Positions 51,043 to 60,952 of a stretch of DNA of 64,000 nt are shown piece by piece; within the stretch, counting starts at the first letter, position 1; each line of letters starts with the position of its first letter. The translations under genes were made by a program, and so were the position numbers. The notes under the pieces are model-generated. The model was not told where the DNA came from. It ran no database searches and was given only the letters and a program-made list of their open reading frames with translations. The stretch lies in contig JAYPUW010000004.1 of the NCBI GenBank assembly GCA_038134285.1, positions 131,441-195,440 of the forward strand, written 5' to 3'. The stretch is from UBA3478 sp038134285 (GTDB lineage: Bacteria > Bacteroidota > Bacteroidia > Flavobacteriales > Flavobacteriaceae).

Positions 51043-53573
51043 TATGGAGTTCCGAATTGGAATTCTTCTTCTCCGCCTCCCATATCTTCGCGGTTGTTTC
51101 TTCTTCTATTATTGTCTGGCTCGTTGAATTGATATCTAAACGTCAATGTGGCCTGACGTTGCCTCCACTGGAATTCACTGTAGCTATATACAGTTGCTGT
51201 TTGAGTTGTAGACATTCTTTTTTGGCTATTCAATAAGTCACTTATGTTAAAAGAAATTGATCCTTTTTCTTTTAAAATCTGCTTGCTCATAGCGAGGTTA
51301 ATCGAAAGATTACCTTTGTCAGTACCTTGAGGGTTGACAGAATTTCCACGATAGAAGGCATTTGTCTGAAAATCTATTTTACCCGGAAGTGGAAATTGCC
51401 CACTTGCTCTTGAAAACCAGGTAAAATTATCCGTATTAAAAACTTGCGAAATGGTTTCTCCTTTACTGTTTGTAAAGGTAAAATCCCCTTCTAAGCCCTG
51501 TTGAAAGAGATTGAAGTTCCATGAGAAGCGCATACCTCTTTTCGGTGAGTATGAAGTGGTAACTTCTCCACCTGTTCTATATTCAGAGGCAAGGTTAATA
51601 GGAGACCGTAATTGCACAGGAACCTCAACGAATCCACCTTCTGGATTTTCAATGCGTACGGTTTCTCCAGTCTCGCGCTGGATGAACTGAAACACACCTG
51701 AAGTCTGATTGTAATACACCGAGGTGTTAAAGGTTAATTTTCCAAAACGCTTGAGGTACCCGAAATCAAACGCATCAGTATAGGCTGGATCAAGATCTGG
51801 GTTACCACTGAACAAGTTCGTATTGCTATTTCTTCTAATAAACGGATTGATAAACCATGAACGAGGTCTTCTCAAACGCTTGCTGTAGCTAAGAGTAAAC
51901 TGCTCCATTTCTGAGATTTCGTATCCTAAGAAAAGCGATGGAAACCAATTCGAATAGATTTTCTCGTTTCGACTGTCTTGGGTTTCACTGTTTGAGTTTA
52001 CTTGTATGTCTGATGCCTCCATTCGCAATCCACCAAGAACTGAGAATTTGTTGAATTTACTTCCTAATTGCATGTAGGCCGCATTCACGTATTCTTTGTA
52101 TTCTAATTCGTTACTCAACTCGTTGTTGCGAACCAATGGGCCTCTTTTTTCTTGCTGAATTTCAAACTCAAAGTCAGTGTAAAAGTCATTGAATGTTCCA
52201 CGGTAGCCTGCTTCAAATTGACCCTGACCTTCCTCACCTAAAGGCAATACATAATCAAACTGAAACAAGCGATTGATTTGAGATTCCCCAGTAAATGTGT
52301 ATTCTGAGGGCACAAATATTGAGGCGTCTTCATTAACATTCTCATCTATATAATTGTTTCCTAGTTCTTCACCCGTAGAATATTGAAAATCTGCTGTAAG
52401 CTTATGGCCTGTTTTTTCAAAGTCTTTTACAAAATTGAGAGCATACTGATAATTAGAATCTATGTCATCACCAGTATTGGTTCTTAATCTTGAAATAGTG
52501 GGGACAAAATTTTGATCGAAGTTGAAAAATTCGGTACGACTTGTGTTTTGTCCTTCACGGTTTCTATAGAAAAAGGTTTGAGTAAGTGAAGTCTTTTCAC
52601 CAAATAACAATTCAAGACCTATATTGGTGTTGAAACCATTTCCTCCGCGCTTGGTCTTGCTTAATTCGTTTTGATAACTAAGGATATTCCCTTCGAGATC
52701 GTAATTGATTTGTTCATTTAAACCTTTTCCGGGCGAATCGTTTTGTCTGTAGGAAGTATTTGAGAAGAGATTAAAGAATTTGCGTCTAAGATTTAAATTG
52801 AGGTTAGCTCCCGTGATCTCTGGTGAACCCACATATGCCGTGGCTGAACCGTTAATACCTTTGGTTTTTTCTTGTCTTAAGATGATATTGATGATACCTG
52901 CTGATCCTTCTGCGTCATAACGTGCGGATGGGTTGGTGATGATTTCAACTCGCTCAATAGCATCAGCTGGAAGTTGTTGCAAGGCATCTGTGCTTAATCC
53001 AGAAAGGGCAGAAGGCTTGCCGTTGATTAAGATTTGAACACTTCCGTTTCCGCGCAAGGCAATGTTTCCTTCTACATCAACACTTACTGAAGGGACGTTA
53101 TCTAAAACATCGGTTACCGTACCTCCCTTAACCGTTAAGTCTTGACCTACGTTGTAAACCTTTTTATCTAATCTCAATTCAACTGTGGTTCGTTCTGCTA
53201 CCAACTCAACATTGTCTAATTGTTCAACGTTGGCTTCAAGACTTATGGTACCGAGATCGGTTGAGGCTGCAAATCTAACGTTGTCTTGGGTATAAGATGT
53301 GAAGGAAATGAATTCAACACGTAGGTTGTAGGCTCCAGGAAAGGTTTCTACACTGAATTGACCTTTTTCATTGGTAATTCCTCCTGTAACACGTTCTGGA
53401 AAACGTACGCTTTGCAATACTAAAGTTGCATATTCTAGTGGAGTTCCTGTTTCTTTATCAACAACTTTACCGCTGATTGTTATAGGTTGCATTGCAGGTC
53501 TCTGAGAGAATTGCTGTGCATTGAGCTGTAATAAACCTAGTAGGGATACAATCAGCAGAGTCAGTCTTTTCAT
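51042..53573 (-). CDS. Outer-membrane beta-barrel receptor (TonB-dependent type)
   Basis: An 843-residue protein: signal peptide (about 1-20, LLQLNAQ), a carboxypeptidase-regulatory-like domain (about 30-112, ISGKVVDKETGTPLEYATLVLQS), and a plug-like region (about 130-235, with VEGNIALRGNGSVQILINGKPSAL and AERVEIITNPSARYDAEGSAGIINI). A large C-terminal barrel (OMP_b-brl_3 type) ends in aromatic strands and a Gly/Glu tail. It may import a nutrient or act in surface remodelling; the ligand is unknown. It overlaps the upstream small gene by four bases. Confidence 0.88.
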   Translation of the reverse strand: MKRLTLLIVSLLGLLQLNAQQFSQRPAMQPITISGKVVDKETGTPLEYATLVLQSVRFPERVTGGITNEKGQFSVETFPGAYNLRVEFISFTSYTQDNVRFAASTDLGTISLEANVEQLDNVELVAERTTVELRLDKKVYNVGQDLTVKGGTVTDVLDNVPSVSVDVEGNIALRGNGSVQILINGKPSALSGLSTDALQQLPADAIERVEIITNPSARYDAEGSAGIINIILRQEKTKGINGSATAYVGSPEITGANLNLNLRRKFFNLFSNTSYRQNDSPGKGLNEQINYDLEGNILSYQNELSKTKRGGNGFNTNIGLELLFGEKTSLTQTFFYRNREGQNTSRTEFFNFDQNFVPTISRLRTNTGDDIDSNYQYALNFVKDFEKTGHKLTADFQYSTGEELGNNYIDENVNEDASIFVPSEYTFTGESQINRLFQFDYVLPLGEEGQGQFEAGYRGTFNDFYTDFEFEIQQEKRGPLVRNNELSNELEYKEYVNAAYMQLGSKFNKFSVLGGLRMEASDIQVNSNSETQDSRNEKIYSNWFPSLFLGYEISEMEQFTLSYSKRLRRPRSWFINPFIRRNSNTNLFSGNPDLDPAYTDAFDFGYLKRFGKLTFNTSVYYNQTSGVFQFIQRETGETVRIENPEGGFVEVPVQLRSPINLASEYRTGGEVTTSYSPKRGMRFSWNFNLFQQGLEGDFTFTNSKGETISQVFNTDNFTWFSRASGQFPLPGKIDFQTNAFYRGNSVNPQGTDKGNLSINLAMSKQILKEKGSISFNISDLLNSQKRMSTTQTATVYSYSEFQWRQRQATLTFRYQFNEPDNNRRRNNREDMGGGEEEFQFGTP

Positions 53574-54064
53574 GTTTTATTTTTAAGTCTTTTCTTTTTT
53601 TCTTTTTTGCGTTTCACTTTTGAGTTGCCTTCTTCTTTCAATGCTTTTAAATGTTCATACAAAGCGATTGGCAGCTCGTTTTCGAGTCTGGCATCTTCTA
53701 GAGATTCAATCTCTTCTAAAGCCGTCTTCATCTCATTGGGCTCAAGATTTAAAATTTGAAGTTCAATGCGCTTTTTGGTCGCCTCTAGCATAATAGAACG
53801 CAAGACTGCTTCTTCAAAGGCATTGATTTCAATAGTTTCTTTTACCCTGTTCAGTGAAAGTTCTACAATATCCTCAGCCGTTAAAGGTTCGTCTTCTTGT
53901 GTTCGCGAAGGAAATTGATTCATGCCTCTCATAGGATTACCATAAGGGCTACCATAAGGGTTTCCCATCATTCCACCTCGTCCCATGGGCATTCCAAATT
54001 GGCCAAAACTTTCAAAACACGTTAGCATTACCAACAATGATGCCAAAAAGTAAAATCGTTTCAT
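53570..54064 (-). CDS. Exported Met/Gly-rich helical protein
   Basis: A 164-residue protein: signal peptide (about 1-21, ending FESFG), a Gly/Met/Pro/Asn-rich stretch (about 22-50, FGMPMGRGGMMGNPYG), a helical segment (about 60-145), and a very basic Lys/Arg tail. Met/Gly-rich sequence can bind metal or be flexible; there is no known motif. An in-frame TTG at 54070 is not needed. Its stop overlaps the receptor gene by four bases, so the two are one operon and possibly one complex. Confidence 0.65.
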   Translation of the reverse strand: MKRFYFLASLLVMLTCFESFGQFGMPMGRGGMMGNPYGSPYGNPMRGMNQFPSRTQEDEPLTAEDIVELSLNRVKETIEINAFEEAVLRSIMLEATKKRIELQILNLEPNEMKTALEEIESLEDARLENELPIALYEHLKALKEEGNSKVKRKKEKKKRLKNKT

Positions 54065-54105
54065 ATTCAAATTGATTTTAACATTTACATTTTATTACTA
54101 TAAGA

Positions 54106-55207
54106 TTATTCGACAGTTGTTTTCTGCCCATTTACCATCAGATAAGCCTTCAAAAAGGCATCTATATCTCCGTTCATCACACTTTCAACATTTGCGGTTT
54201 CTTCGCCGCTTCTAACATCCTTAATTAATTTGTACGGATGCATTATATAATTTCTAATTTGAGAACCCCATTCAATCTTCATCTTTGCATCTTCAATTTC
54301 TTTTCGAGCCTCCATTTTGCGACGTAATTCAATTTCATAGAGCTGAGATTTCAACATTTGAAGCGCTCTTGCCCGATTGTCGTGTTGTGAACGAGTCTCA
54401 GAACAACTGATCTGTATTCCGGTTGGTTTGTGAACAAGTTGCACTTTTGTCTCTACTTTATTGACATTTTGCCCTCCGGCTCCACTTGATCGAGCAGTAG
54501 TAATCTCAATATCAGCTGGATTGATTTCAACTTCAATACTTTCGTCGACTAAGGGATATACATATACAGAGACGAACGAAGTGTGACGTTTGGCATTGCT
54601 GTCAAAAGGGGATATGCGCACTAAACGATGAACTCCATTTTCTCCTTTGAGCCACCCGAAAGCAAAGTCTCCTTGGATTTCTAATGTGACCGTTTTAATA
54701 CCTGCCACATCACCCTCTTGATAATTTAGTTCACGCACAGTGTATTGCTTCGACTCTGCCCACATCAGGTACATACGCATGAGCATAGAAGCCCAGTCGC
54801 AGCTCTCTGTTCCGCCTGCACCAGCGGTAATTTGAATGATAGCAGAAAGCTCGTCGCCTTCATCTGAAAGCATGTTTTTAAACTCTAAGGCTTCGATAAG
54901 ATTAGATAGAGCGTCAAGTTTTTGAGCGACTTCCACCTCTTCAACTTCTTTGGAGTTAAGAAACTCTAGCAGGATTTCGACCTCGTCTTTAACCTCGACG
55001 GTTTCTTCGTATTCTTTCACCCATGATTGAAGCCCTTTTAAGACTTTCATATGTTCTTGGGCCGATTTCGGGTCATCCCAAAAGCCAGGTGCAGCTGATT
55101 TCTCTTCTTGATGCTCTATTTCTATTCGCTTGGCATCTATGTCAAAGATACCTCCTTAAAGCACCTAGGCGATCAATGAGATTCTTGAACTGTTCGTTCT
55201 TTGTCAT
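54106..55207 (-). CDS. prfB: PrfB, peptide chain release factor 2, with programmed +1 frameshift
   Basis: RF2 made from two frames. ATG 55207 opens a 21-codon first frame (MTKNEQFKNLIDRL...RRYL) ending at an in-frame TGA (55144-55142). A +1 shift on CTT-TGA-C resumes at GAC (55143) and runs to 54106, giving about 366 residues, the usual RF2 length. The shift site is AGGAGG-TAT-CTT-TGA-C, the same arrangement as in E. coli. Later motifs: GGAGGTESCDWASMLMRMY, RSSGAGGQNVNKVETKVQ (catalytic GGQ). RF2 reads UGA and UAA and limits its own synthesis through this TGA. Annotation from ATG 55050 would miss the N-terminus. A -7 box (TATTTTTG, minus 55230-55237) lies 22 bases upstream. Confidence 0.95.
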
Positions 55208-55229
55208 TTGTGTTGAATAGTAATTGATG

Positions 55230-55237
55230 CAAAAATA
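55230..55237 (-). promoter_or_regulatory. -7 promoter element for prfB
   Basis: Minus-strand TATTTTTG, exact TAnnTTTG match, 22 bases before ATG 55207. No -33 TTG at the expected spacing. Confidence 0.5.
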
Positions 55238-55300
55238 GTGACTCTATAAAGAGCTGCTGAAAAAAATCAATAATTTAAGGCTCTCAAAAATGTTACTCTC

Positions 55301-57715
55301 ATGAAAAAGCTCTTGACTTTACTCTTCTTACTATTTATCGTTCACACCAACAGTGCTCAGGATTTTGAACATACTAAGGGCATGCGCAAGGTTGAAGGTT
55401 TTCAGGTATTATATTTTGATGATGTAATGGATAAGGTCTACCTCGAAGTCACGCACCTCAATAAAGACTTTTTACACGTTTCATCTCTGAGTTCAGGGAT
55501 TGGGAGTAACGATATCGGTTTAGATCGTGGACAACTTGGACCTCAGCGCGTGGTTCGTTTTGAAAAGATGGGTAATCGTATTTTTTTAAATCAGCCGAAC
55601 TTGGATTACAGAGGATCTTCATATAACGAGAATGAAATAATGTCAATTACTCAGGCCTTTGCTTCATCGGCACTCTATGGATTTGATGTGGTTGAAGCTA
55701 GAGAAGATAGGTTTCTGATAGAGATCACCCCCTTCTTATTTCAAGATGTTCACGGAGTTGTTGATCGCTTAGCGTCTAGCGGACAAGGAAATTACTCCTT
55801 AGATCGCTCTAAAAGCGCTTTAAATGCCGCTAGAACTAAGTCTTTTGAAAAGAATGTTGAAATCGATTTGATGCTAACATTCTCAGGGAAGCCTAAGTCG
55901 TACGAAATACGTTCGGTCACCCCAGAGCCGACTTTAGTTACCGTATATCAGCATCATTCGTTTATTGAATTGCCTGAATTATCCTCTTTTGAACTTCGTC
56001 CTTATGACGCGCGCTCCGGATCTTATCCGTTTAGCTTTAGCGATTATTCTGCCTCAGTAAACGAGCCTATTGATAAGATGTTTATTAGACGTCATCGTCT
56101 AGAGAAGAAAGATCCAGGGGTGGAGGTTAGTGAAGCGGTCAAACCTATTATTTATTATTTAGATAACGGAACCCCTGAGCCTATACGTTCAGCGTTGTTA
56201 GATGGAGCTAAATGGTGGAATCAAGCCTTTGAGGCAGCTGGATATAAGGACGCGTTTCAAGTTGAAATTATGCCAGATGATGCGGATCCGCTCGATGTGC
56301 GCTACAATGTTATTCAGTGGGTACACCGTTCTACTAGAGGATGGAGTTATGGAACTTCGGTTGTCGATCCGAGAACCGGTGAGATTCTTAAAGGGCATGT
56401 GAGCTTAGGAAGTCTTAGAATTCGACAAGACTATCTTATTGCGCAGGGCCTAATGAATAAACCTTTCTCAGCGCAATCTGAAGCTGAAAAGCAAATGCTT
56501 GAAATGGCACTCGCGCGTATTCGACAATTGTCGGCTCATGAGGTAGGTCATACTTTAGGTTTTGCACACAATTTTGCGGCAAGCACCGTAAACAGAAATT
56601 CGGTCATGGACTATCCGCATATGTTTGTGTTAGATGCTGAAGGAGATCAGCTCAATTTCGAACAAGCTTATGAAGTAGGAATTGGTGAGTGGGATAAGAT
56701 ATCAGTTGCCTATGCTTATAGTGACTTTCCAGAAGGAGCTAATGAAAAAGTAGCCCTAAATGAGATTCTAGAGCGTTCAAACGCCATGGGATACCGATAT
56801 TTAACCGATAGTGATGCGCGTCCTGTTTCTTCAGCCAGTGCCACAGCACACCTATGGGATAATGGGAGAGATATTTCCTATGAATTACAGCGTTTGTTAT
56901 CGTTAAGAGATAAAGTAATCGATCAGTTTTCGATAGACAATATCCCATCCACATCAAGCATGTCTGAGCTAGAGGATGTATTTGCCCCTGTATACTTCAT
57001 GCATCGTTATCAGACCGAGGCGGTTGCTAAATTAATTGGGGGTATTCATTATAAGTACGCTTATAAAGAGAGTTACGAGCCATGGTTTTTTGTCTCTAAA
57101 GAAGAGCAGTTGAATGCCTTAGATGGCGTATTGCAGACACTTTCTCCTTTGGTATTGAGTATACCTGAAGATAAATTGCAACTTTTCGGACCGCGCACCT
57201 ATGGTTACGGACGCACCCGTGAGTCGTTCAAGTCAAAATTGGGAGTGGCTTTTGATCCGATTGCAGCCGCAGAAACGGCCACTGATTTTACACTTACCTT
57301 CTTGTTTAATCCTGAACGCGCCAATCGCGTGGTCTATCAGTCTATGTTGGATAAAGAGCAATTGGGCTTCCCTGAGTTTTTGAAAATTGTCTTTGAAAAA
57401 ACGTTGAGACAAAAAGCACTTAATGGCTTTGAGGGGATGGTGCAAGAGGTGATTCAGTTTACGGTGTTAAAGCGATTGATGGAATTGGCCTCTAATGAGA
57501 CTGTATATCCTCAAGTTACGGAAGCAATAGTATTTGAAATGATGCGATTGAAAACATTTTTAGGAGACCAGCAAGCAGATCCTACCTCAATCTATATGAG
57601 GAAAGAAATAGATCGCTTTCTAGGAAATCCAAGAGGGTATACATCTGATTTAGAAGTAGTGACTATTCCTGATGGGTCTCCAATCGGATTAGACATGATG
57701 TGTTCGTTTGAATAA
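55301..57715 (+). CDS. Secreted zinc metalloprotease (DUF5117-type, HExxHxxGxxH)
   Basis: An 804-residue exported protein (signal peptide about 1-19). The catalytic site is LSAHEVGHTLGFAHNF with H413, E414, H417 and H423, followed by VMDYPHM, the Met-turn region of metzincins. Homologues in Bacteroidota carry an N-terminal DUF5117-like half and this protease half; substrates are unknown. It is divergent from prfB and five bases upstream of the oligopeptidase, so the two peptidases may be cotranscribed. Confidence 0.9.
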   Translation: MKKLLTLLFLLFIVHTNSAQDFEHTKGMRKVEGFQVLYFDDVMDKVYLEVTHLNKDFLHVSSLSSGIGSNDIGLDRGQLGPQRVVRFEKMGNRIFLNQPNLDYRGSSYNENEIMSITQAFASSALYGFDVVEAREDRFLIEITPFLFQDVHGVVDRLASSGQGNYSLDRSKSALNAARTKSFEKNVEIDLMLTFSGKPKSYEIRSVTPEPTLVTVYQHHSFIELPELSSFELRPYDARSGSYPFSFSDYSASVNEPIDKMFIRRHRLEKKDPGVEVSEAVKPIIYYLDNGTPEPIRSALLDGAKWWNQAFEAAGYKDAFQVEIMPDDADPLDVRYNVIQWVHRSTRGWSYGTSVVDPRTGEILKGHVSLGSLRIRQDYLIAQGLMNKPFSAQSEAEKQMLEMALARIRQLSAHEVGHTLGFAHNFAASTVNRNSVMDYPHMFVLDAEGDQLNFEQAYEVGIGEWDKISVAYAYSDFPEGANEKVALNEILERSNAMGYRYLTDSDARPVSSASATAHLWDNGRDISYELQRLLSLRDKVIDQFSIDNIPSTSSMSELEDVFAPVYFMHRYQTEAVAKLIGGIHYKYAYKESYEPWFFVSKEEQLNALDGVLQTLSPLVLSIPEDKLQLFGPRTYGYGRTRESFKSKLGVAFDPIAAAETATDFTLTFLFNPERANRVVYQSMLDKEQLGFPEFLKIVFEKTLRQKALNGFEGMVQEVIQFTVLKRLMELASNETVYPQVTEAIVFEMMRLKTFLGDQQADPTSIYMRKEIDRFLGNPRGYTSDLEVVTIPDGSPIGLDMMCSFE

Positions 57716-57720
57716 ATAAT

Positions 57721-59784
57721 ATGCCGAAAAAAAATCCTTTGCTTCCGCCTGTTGCGGCAGAACATCCTTACACATTAGAGAAACACAACCATACTAGAGT
57801 AGATCCGTATTATTGGCTTCGAGAGCGTGAATCTCCTGAGGTCTTAGCTCATTTACAGCAAGAGAAAGACTATTATGAAGGAGTCACAGCAGACCAGCAT
57901 GTTCTTAAAGAAACGCTTTACAAAGAGATTAGATCCCGTATCAAAGAAGACGATACGACCTTACCAGTATTTAGAAATGGGTATTGGTACGAATCTCGAT
58001 TTAAAGAAGGTTTAGAATATCCTATTCATGTACGTTACAAAGACCCAAAGTTGAAAAATGAAGCTCAGCTGCTTTTTGACGTAAATACCATGGCAGAAGG
58101 TCACGATTATTATGACCTAAAGGGAATACGCGTAAGTTTCGACAATCAATTTTCCCTGTACGCCGAAGACCATATTTCAAGAAGGCAATACACTATTGGT
58201 ATAAAATCGTTGCAAGATGGAACTCTGTTAGCAGATCGCATTGAGAACACTACGGGTTCGGGTTGCTGGAGCGAAAGTAATGAGGTGTTTTTTTACGTCA
58301 AGCAAGACCCAGAAACACTAAGGGCGTACGCGGTCTACAGGCATATTATAGGAACGGATCCAGCAGAAGATGTTTGTGTGTTTTTAGAAGAAGACGAGGC
58401 TTTCAATGTTGGGGTCTACCTGTCTAAAAGCAAAAAGTATATCATCATCGTGTCTGGGTCTACCTTGACGACCGAATATCAAACCCTTTCTGCTTCGGAT
58501 CCGTTAGGTTCTTTTGTTTTGTTTAGTCCGAGAGAACGTGGAATAGAGTACAGTATCGATCATTTTGGATACCACTTTTACATTCTTACCAATAAGGATG
58601 GGGCGACGAATTTTAAGTTGATGCGTACTTCAGTCGATCAAACAACCGCTACCCATTGGGAATTGTTTTTAGATCACCGCCCTGAAGTTTTGTTAGAAGA
58701 TTTTGATTGTTTTCGTGAATTCTATGTGCTGGCAGAGCGAGAATGTGGCCTAACACGATTGCGAATTATAAAATGGGACGGATCAGATGATTTTTTTATT
58801 CCCATCGAAGGTGAAACCTATGTCTGTGACCTTTACGACAACCCAGAGTTTGACACGTTGATTATTCGCTATTATGTGAATTCAATGACTGTTCCGGCTA
58901 GTGTTTATGCTTTTGATGTAAAGGAGAAGTCTTCTACACTATTGAAACGCCAAGAGATTATTGGTGGATACGATGAAAACCAGTACGTCTCATCTCGTAT
59001 TTGGGTTACCGCTAAAGACGGATCTAAAATTCCGGTGAGTATAGTTAAACGCAAAGACTGCAAAGAACAGGCACCAACGCTTTTATATGCCTATGGATCT
59101 TACGGTCACACCGTGGATCCTACCTTTTCGATATCACGCTTATCCTTACTGGATCGAGGGTTCGTTTTTGCAATCGCTCACGTTAGAGGATCTCAATACT
59201 TAGGCAGACCGTGGTACAATTTGGGTAAGATGGAACACAAAGAGAATACCTTTAACGATTTTATAGCGGTATCTCAACATCTTTTAGCTTCAGGGATTGC
59301 GCATAAGAACAAACTCTTCGCAATGGGCGGATCTGCTGGAGGATTACTTATGGGTGTCATTCTCAATGAGGCCTCTCATTTATATAGAGGTGTGATAGCA
59401 GTGGTTCCATTTGTCGATGTCGTCACTACTATGCTTGATGATTCTATACCCCTTACCACTGGAGAATACGACGAATGGGGTAACCCAAATAATGAAAAGG
59501 AATACTACACCATGCTTTCTTATTCTCCTTATGATAACGTTAAAACTCAAGACTACCCCCATATTTATGTCAGTACAGGTTTTTATGATTCTCAGGTGCA
59601 GTATTGGGAGCCTGCAAAATGGGTGTTGAAACTTAGAAAACACAACACTGCAAAAACTAAAGTGCTTCTAGATATTGATTTATCTGCAGGACACGGAGGG
59701 GCATCAGGTAGGTTTGAGCAACTCAAGGAGATTGCCAAGGAATACGCCTTTTTCATTGAACTAGCTGATAATCAGGATTTTTAG
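57721..59784 (+). CDS. Oligopeptidase B-like S9 serine peptidase
   Basis: A 687-residue S9A peptidase without a signal peptide: N-terminal beta-propeller (about 75-410) and C-terminal alpha/beta hydrolase. The triad is S538 (MGGSAGG), D623 (FYDSQ) and H658 (SAGHGG), close to E. coli PtrB numbering. It cuts peptides after Arg/Lys in the cytoplasm. Follows the metalloprotease gene by five bases. Confidence 0.92.
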   Translation: MPKKNPLLPPVAAEHPYTLEKHNHTRVDPYYWLRERESPEVLAHLQQEKDYYEGVTADQHVLKETLYKEIRSRIKEDDTTLPVFRNGYWYESRFKEGLEYPIHVRYKDPKLKNEAQLLFDVNTMAEGHDYYDLKGIRVSFDNQFSLYAEDHISRRQYTIGIKSLQDGTLLADRIENTTGSGCWSESNEVFFYVKQDPETLRAYAVYRHIIGTDPAEDVCVFLEEDEAFNVGVYLSKSKKYIIIVSGSTLTTEYQTLSASDPLGSFVLFSPRERGIEYSIDHFGYHFYILTNKDGATNFKLMRTSVDQTTATHWELFLDHRPEVLLEDFDCFREFYVLAERECGLTRLRIIKWDGSDDFFIPIEGETYVCDLYDNPEFDTLIIRYYVNSMTVPASVYAFDVKEKSSTLLKRQEIIGGYDENQYVSSRIWVTAKDGSKIPVSIVKRKDCKEQAPTLLYAYGSYGHTVDPTFSISRLSLLDRGFVFAIAHVRGSQYLGRPWYNLGKMEHKENTFNDFIAVSQHLLASGIAHKNKLFAMGGSAGGLLMGVILNEASHLYRGVIAVVPFVDVVTTMLDDSIPLTTGEYDEWGNPNNEKEYYTMLSYSPYDNVKTQDYPHIYVSTGFYDSQVQYWEPAKWVLKLRKHNTAKTKVLLDIDLSAGHGGASGRFEQLKEIAKEYAFFIELADNQDF

Positions 59785-59792
59785 AGTTTAAT

Positions 59793-59800
59793 TATATTTG
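59793..59800 (+). promoter_or_regulatory. -7 promoter element for the capA-like gene
   Basis: TATATTTG, exact TAnnTTTG match, 16 bases before TTG 59817. Confidence 0.55.
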
Positions 59801-59816
59801 TCAAAATTTTTTTGGT

Positions 59817-60887
59817 TTGTTTCTACCTTTTAGTAAACGAAAAAAAGTTAAAGCGGTTGATTCTTTCCTTCATTTGGTAGGAAATACGCCTTTATTAAAG
59901 CTCAATCGTTCTGTTCAATCTGTACCTGGTTCTGTTTTTGCGAAACTTGAATGGTTTAATCCAGGACAGTCTTCTAAAGATAGAATCGCACTCCACATTA
60001 TTGAAAATGCAGAGAAGAAAGGCTTGTTAAAACCTGGAGACACCATAGTAGAGACTACCTCTGGAAACACAGGTTTTAGTCTGGCTATGGCCAGCATGGT
60101 TAAGGGATATAGGTGTATTTTGGCGGTTAGTTCTAAGTCTTCTCAAGATAAGATCAACACGTTGAAGGCAATGGGAGCTGAGGTGCACGTTTGTCCGGCG
60201 CATGTTTCTGCTGAAGATCCGAGATCGTATTACGAAGTAGCGAAGCGTATTCATCAAGAGACGCCAAACTCAATATACATTAATCAGTATTTCAACGCGC
60301 TTAACATTGAAGCGCACTACCTCTCTACCGGTCCTGAAATATGGGAACAGACAAATGGAACCATTACTCATCTCGTGGCGTGTAGTGGTACAGGGGGTAC
60401 CATCTCAGGTACGGCGCGTTATTTAAAAGAAAGGAATAAAAGCATTCAAATCCTTGGTATCGACGCCTACGGGTCTGTAATTAAAAAATACCACGAAACC
60501 GGTGAGCTGGACGAAAACGAAATCTATCCATATAGAATAGAAGGATTAGGTAAAAACTTAATTCCTACAGCTACAGACTTTGATCGTATTGATCGTTTTA
60601 TTAAGGTAACCGATAAAGATGCTGCCCTTAGTGCACGTAACTTGGCAAAAACAGAGGGTGTATTTGCTGGATATACCTCAGGTGCCGCCTTGCAAGGTGT
60701 CTTGCAATATGCGGAAGAGGGTATGTTTGACAAGGATAGCGTGGTTGTTGTCATCTTTCCGGATCACGGATCAAGATACCTGAGTAAGATATACAACGAT
60801 CAATGGATGCAAGATCAAGGCTTTACAGAAGAGTCGGTTAATACTGTACTGAACCTTCAAAGAGCATCTAATAATGCCTCATCTTAA
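59817..60887 (+). CDS. PLP-dependent cysteine/cystathionine synthase family, probably cysteate synthase (CapA-like)
   Basis: A 356-residue fold-type II PLP enzyme: LVGNTPLLKLN, PLP lysine K54 in GQSSKDR, VETTSGNTGFSLA, ACSGTGGTISG and CBS-like SAEDPRSYYEVAK. Cysteine synthase or cystathionine beta-synthase are the general calls. It lies 65 bases before an alpha-oxoamine synthase gene. This pair matches the capA-capB arrangement for capnine sulfonolipids, in which CapA makes L-cysteate from phosphoserine and sulfite. The start is TTG 59817; no ATG or GTG in frame nearby. Confidence 0.85.
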   Translation: MFLPFSKRKKVKAVDSFLHLVGNTPLLKLNRSVQSVPGSVFAKLEWFNPGQSSKDRIALHIIENAEKKGLLKPGDTIVETTSGNTGFSLAMASMVKGYRCILAVSSKSSQDKINTLKAMGAEVHVCPAHVSAEDPRSYYEVAKRIHQETPNSIYINQYFNALNIEAHYLSTGPEIWEQTNGTITHLVACSGTGGTISGTARYLKERNKSIQILGIDAYGSVIKKYHETGELDENEIYPYRIEGLGKNLIPTATDFDRIDRFIKVTDKDAALSARNLAKTEGVFAGYTSGAALQGVLQYAEEGMFDKDSVVVVIFPDHGSRYLSKIYNDQWMQDQGFTEESVNTVLNLQRASNNASS

Positions 60888-60913
60888 CGTGTACAGCATT
60901 TAAGTTTTAGTCT

Positions 60914-60921
60914 TACTTTTG
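60914..60921 (+). promoter_or_regulatory. -7 promoter element for the capB-like gene
   Basis: TACTTTTG, exact TAnnTTTG match, 31 bases before ATG 60953. It would let the acyltransferase be made apart from the synthase. Confidence 0.5.
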
Positions 60922-60952
60922 CCTGTATTTCCACACATTGATTTTGAACTTT

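Noticed and set aside
54106..55050. prfB as a 314-residue protein starting at ATG 55050
   Set aside because: It would lack the N-terminal RF2 domain; the upstream frame plus frameshift site restores the usual length.
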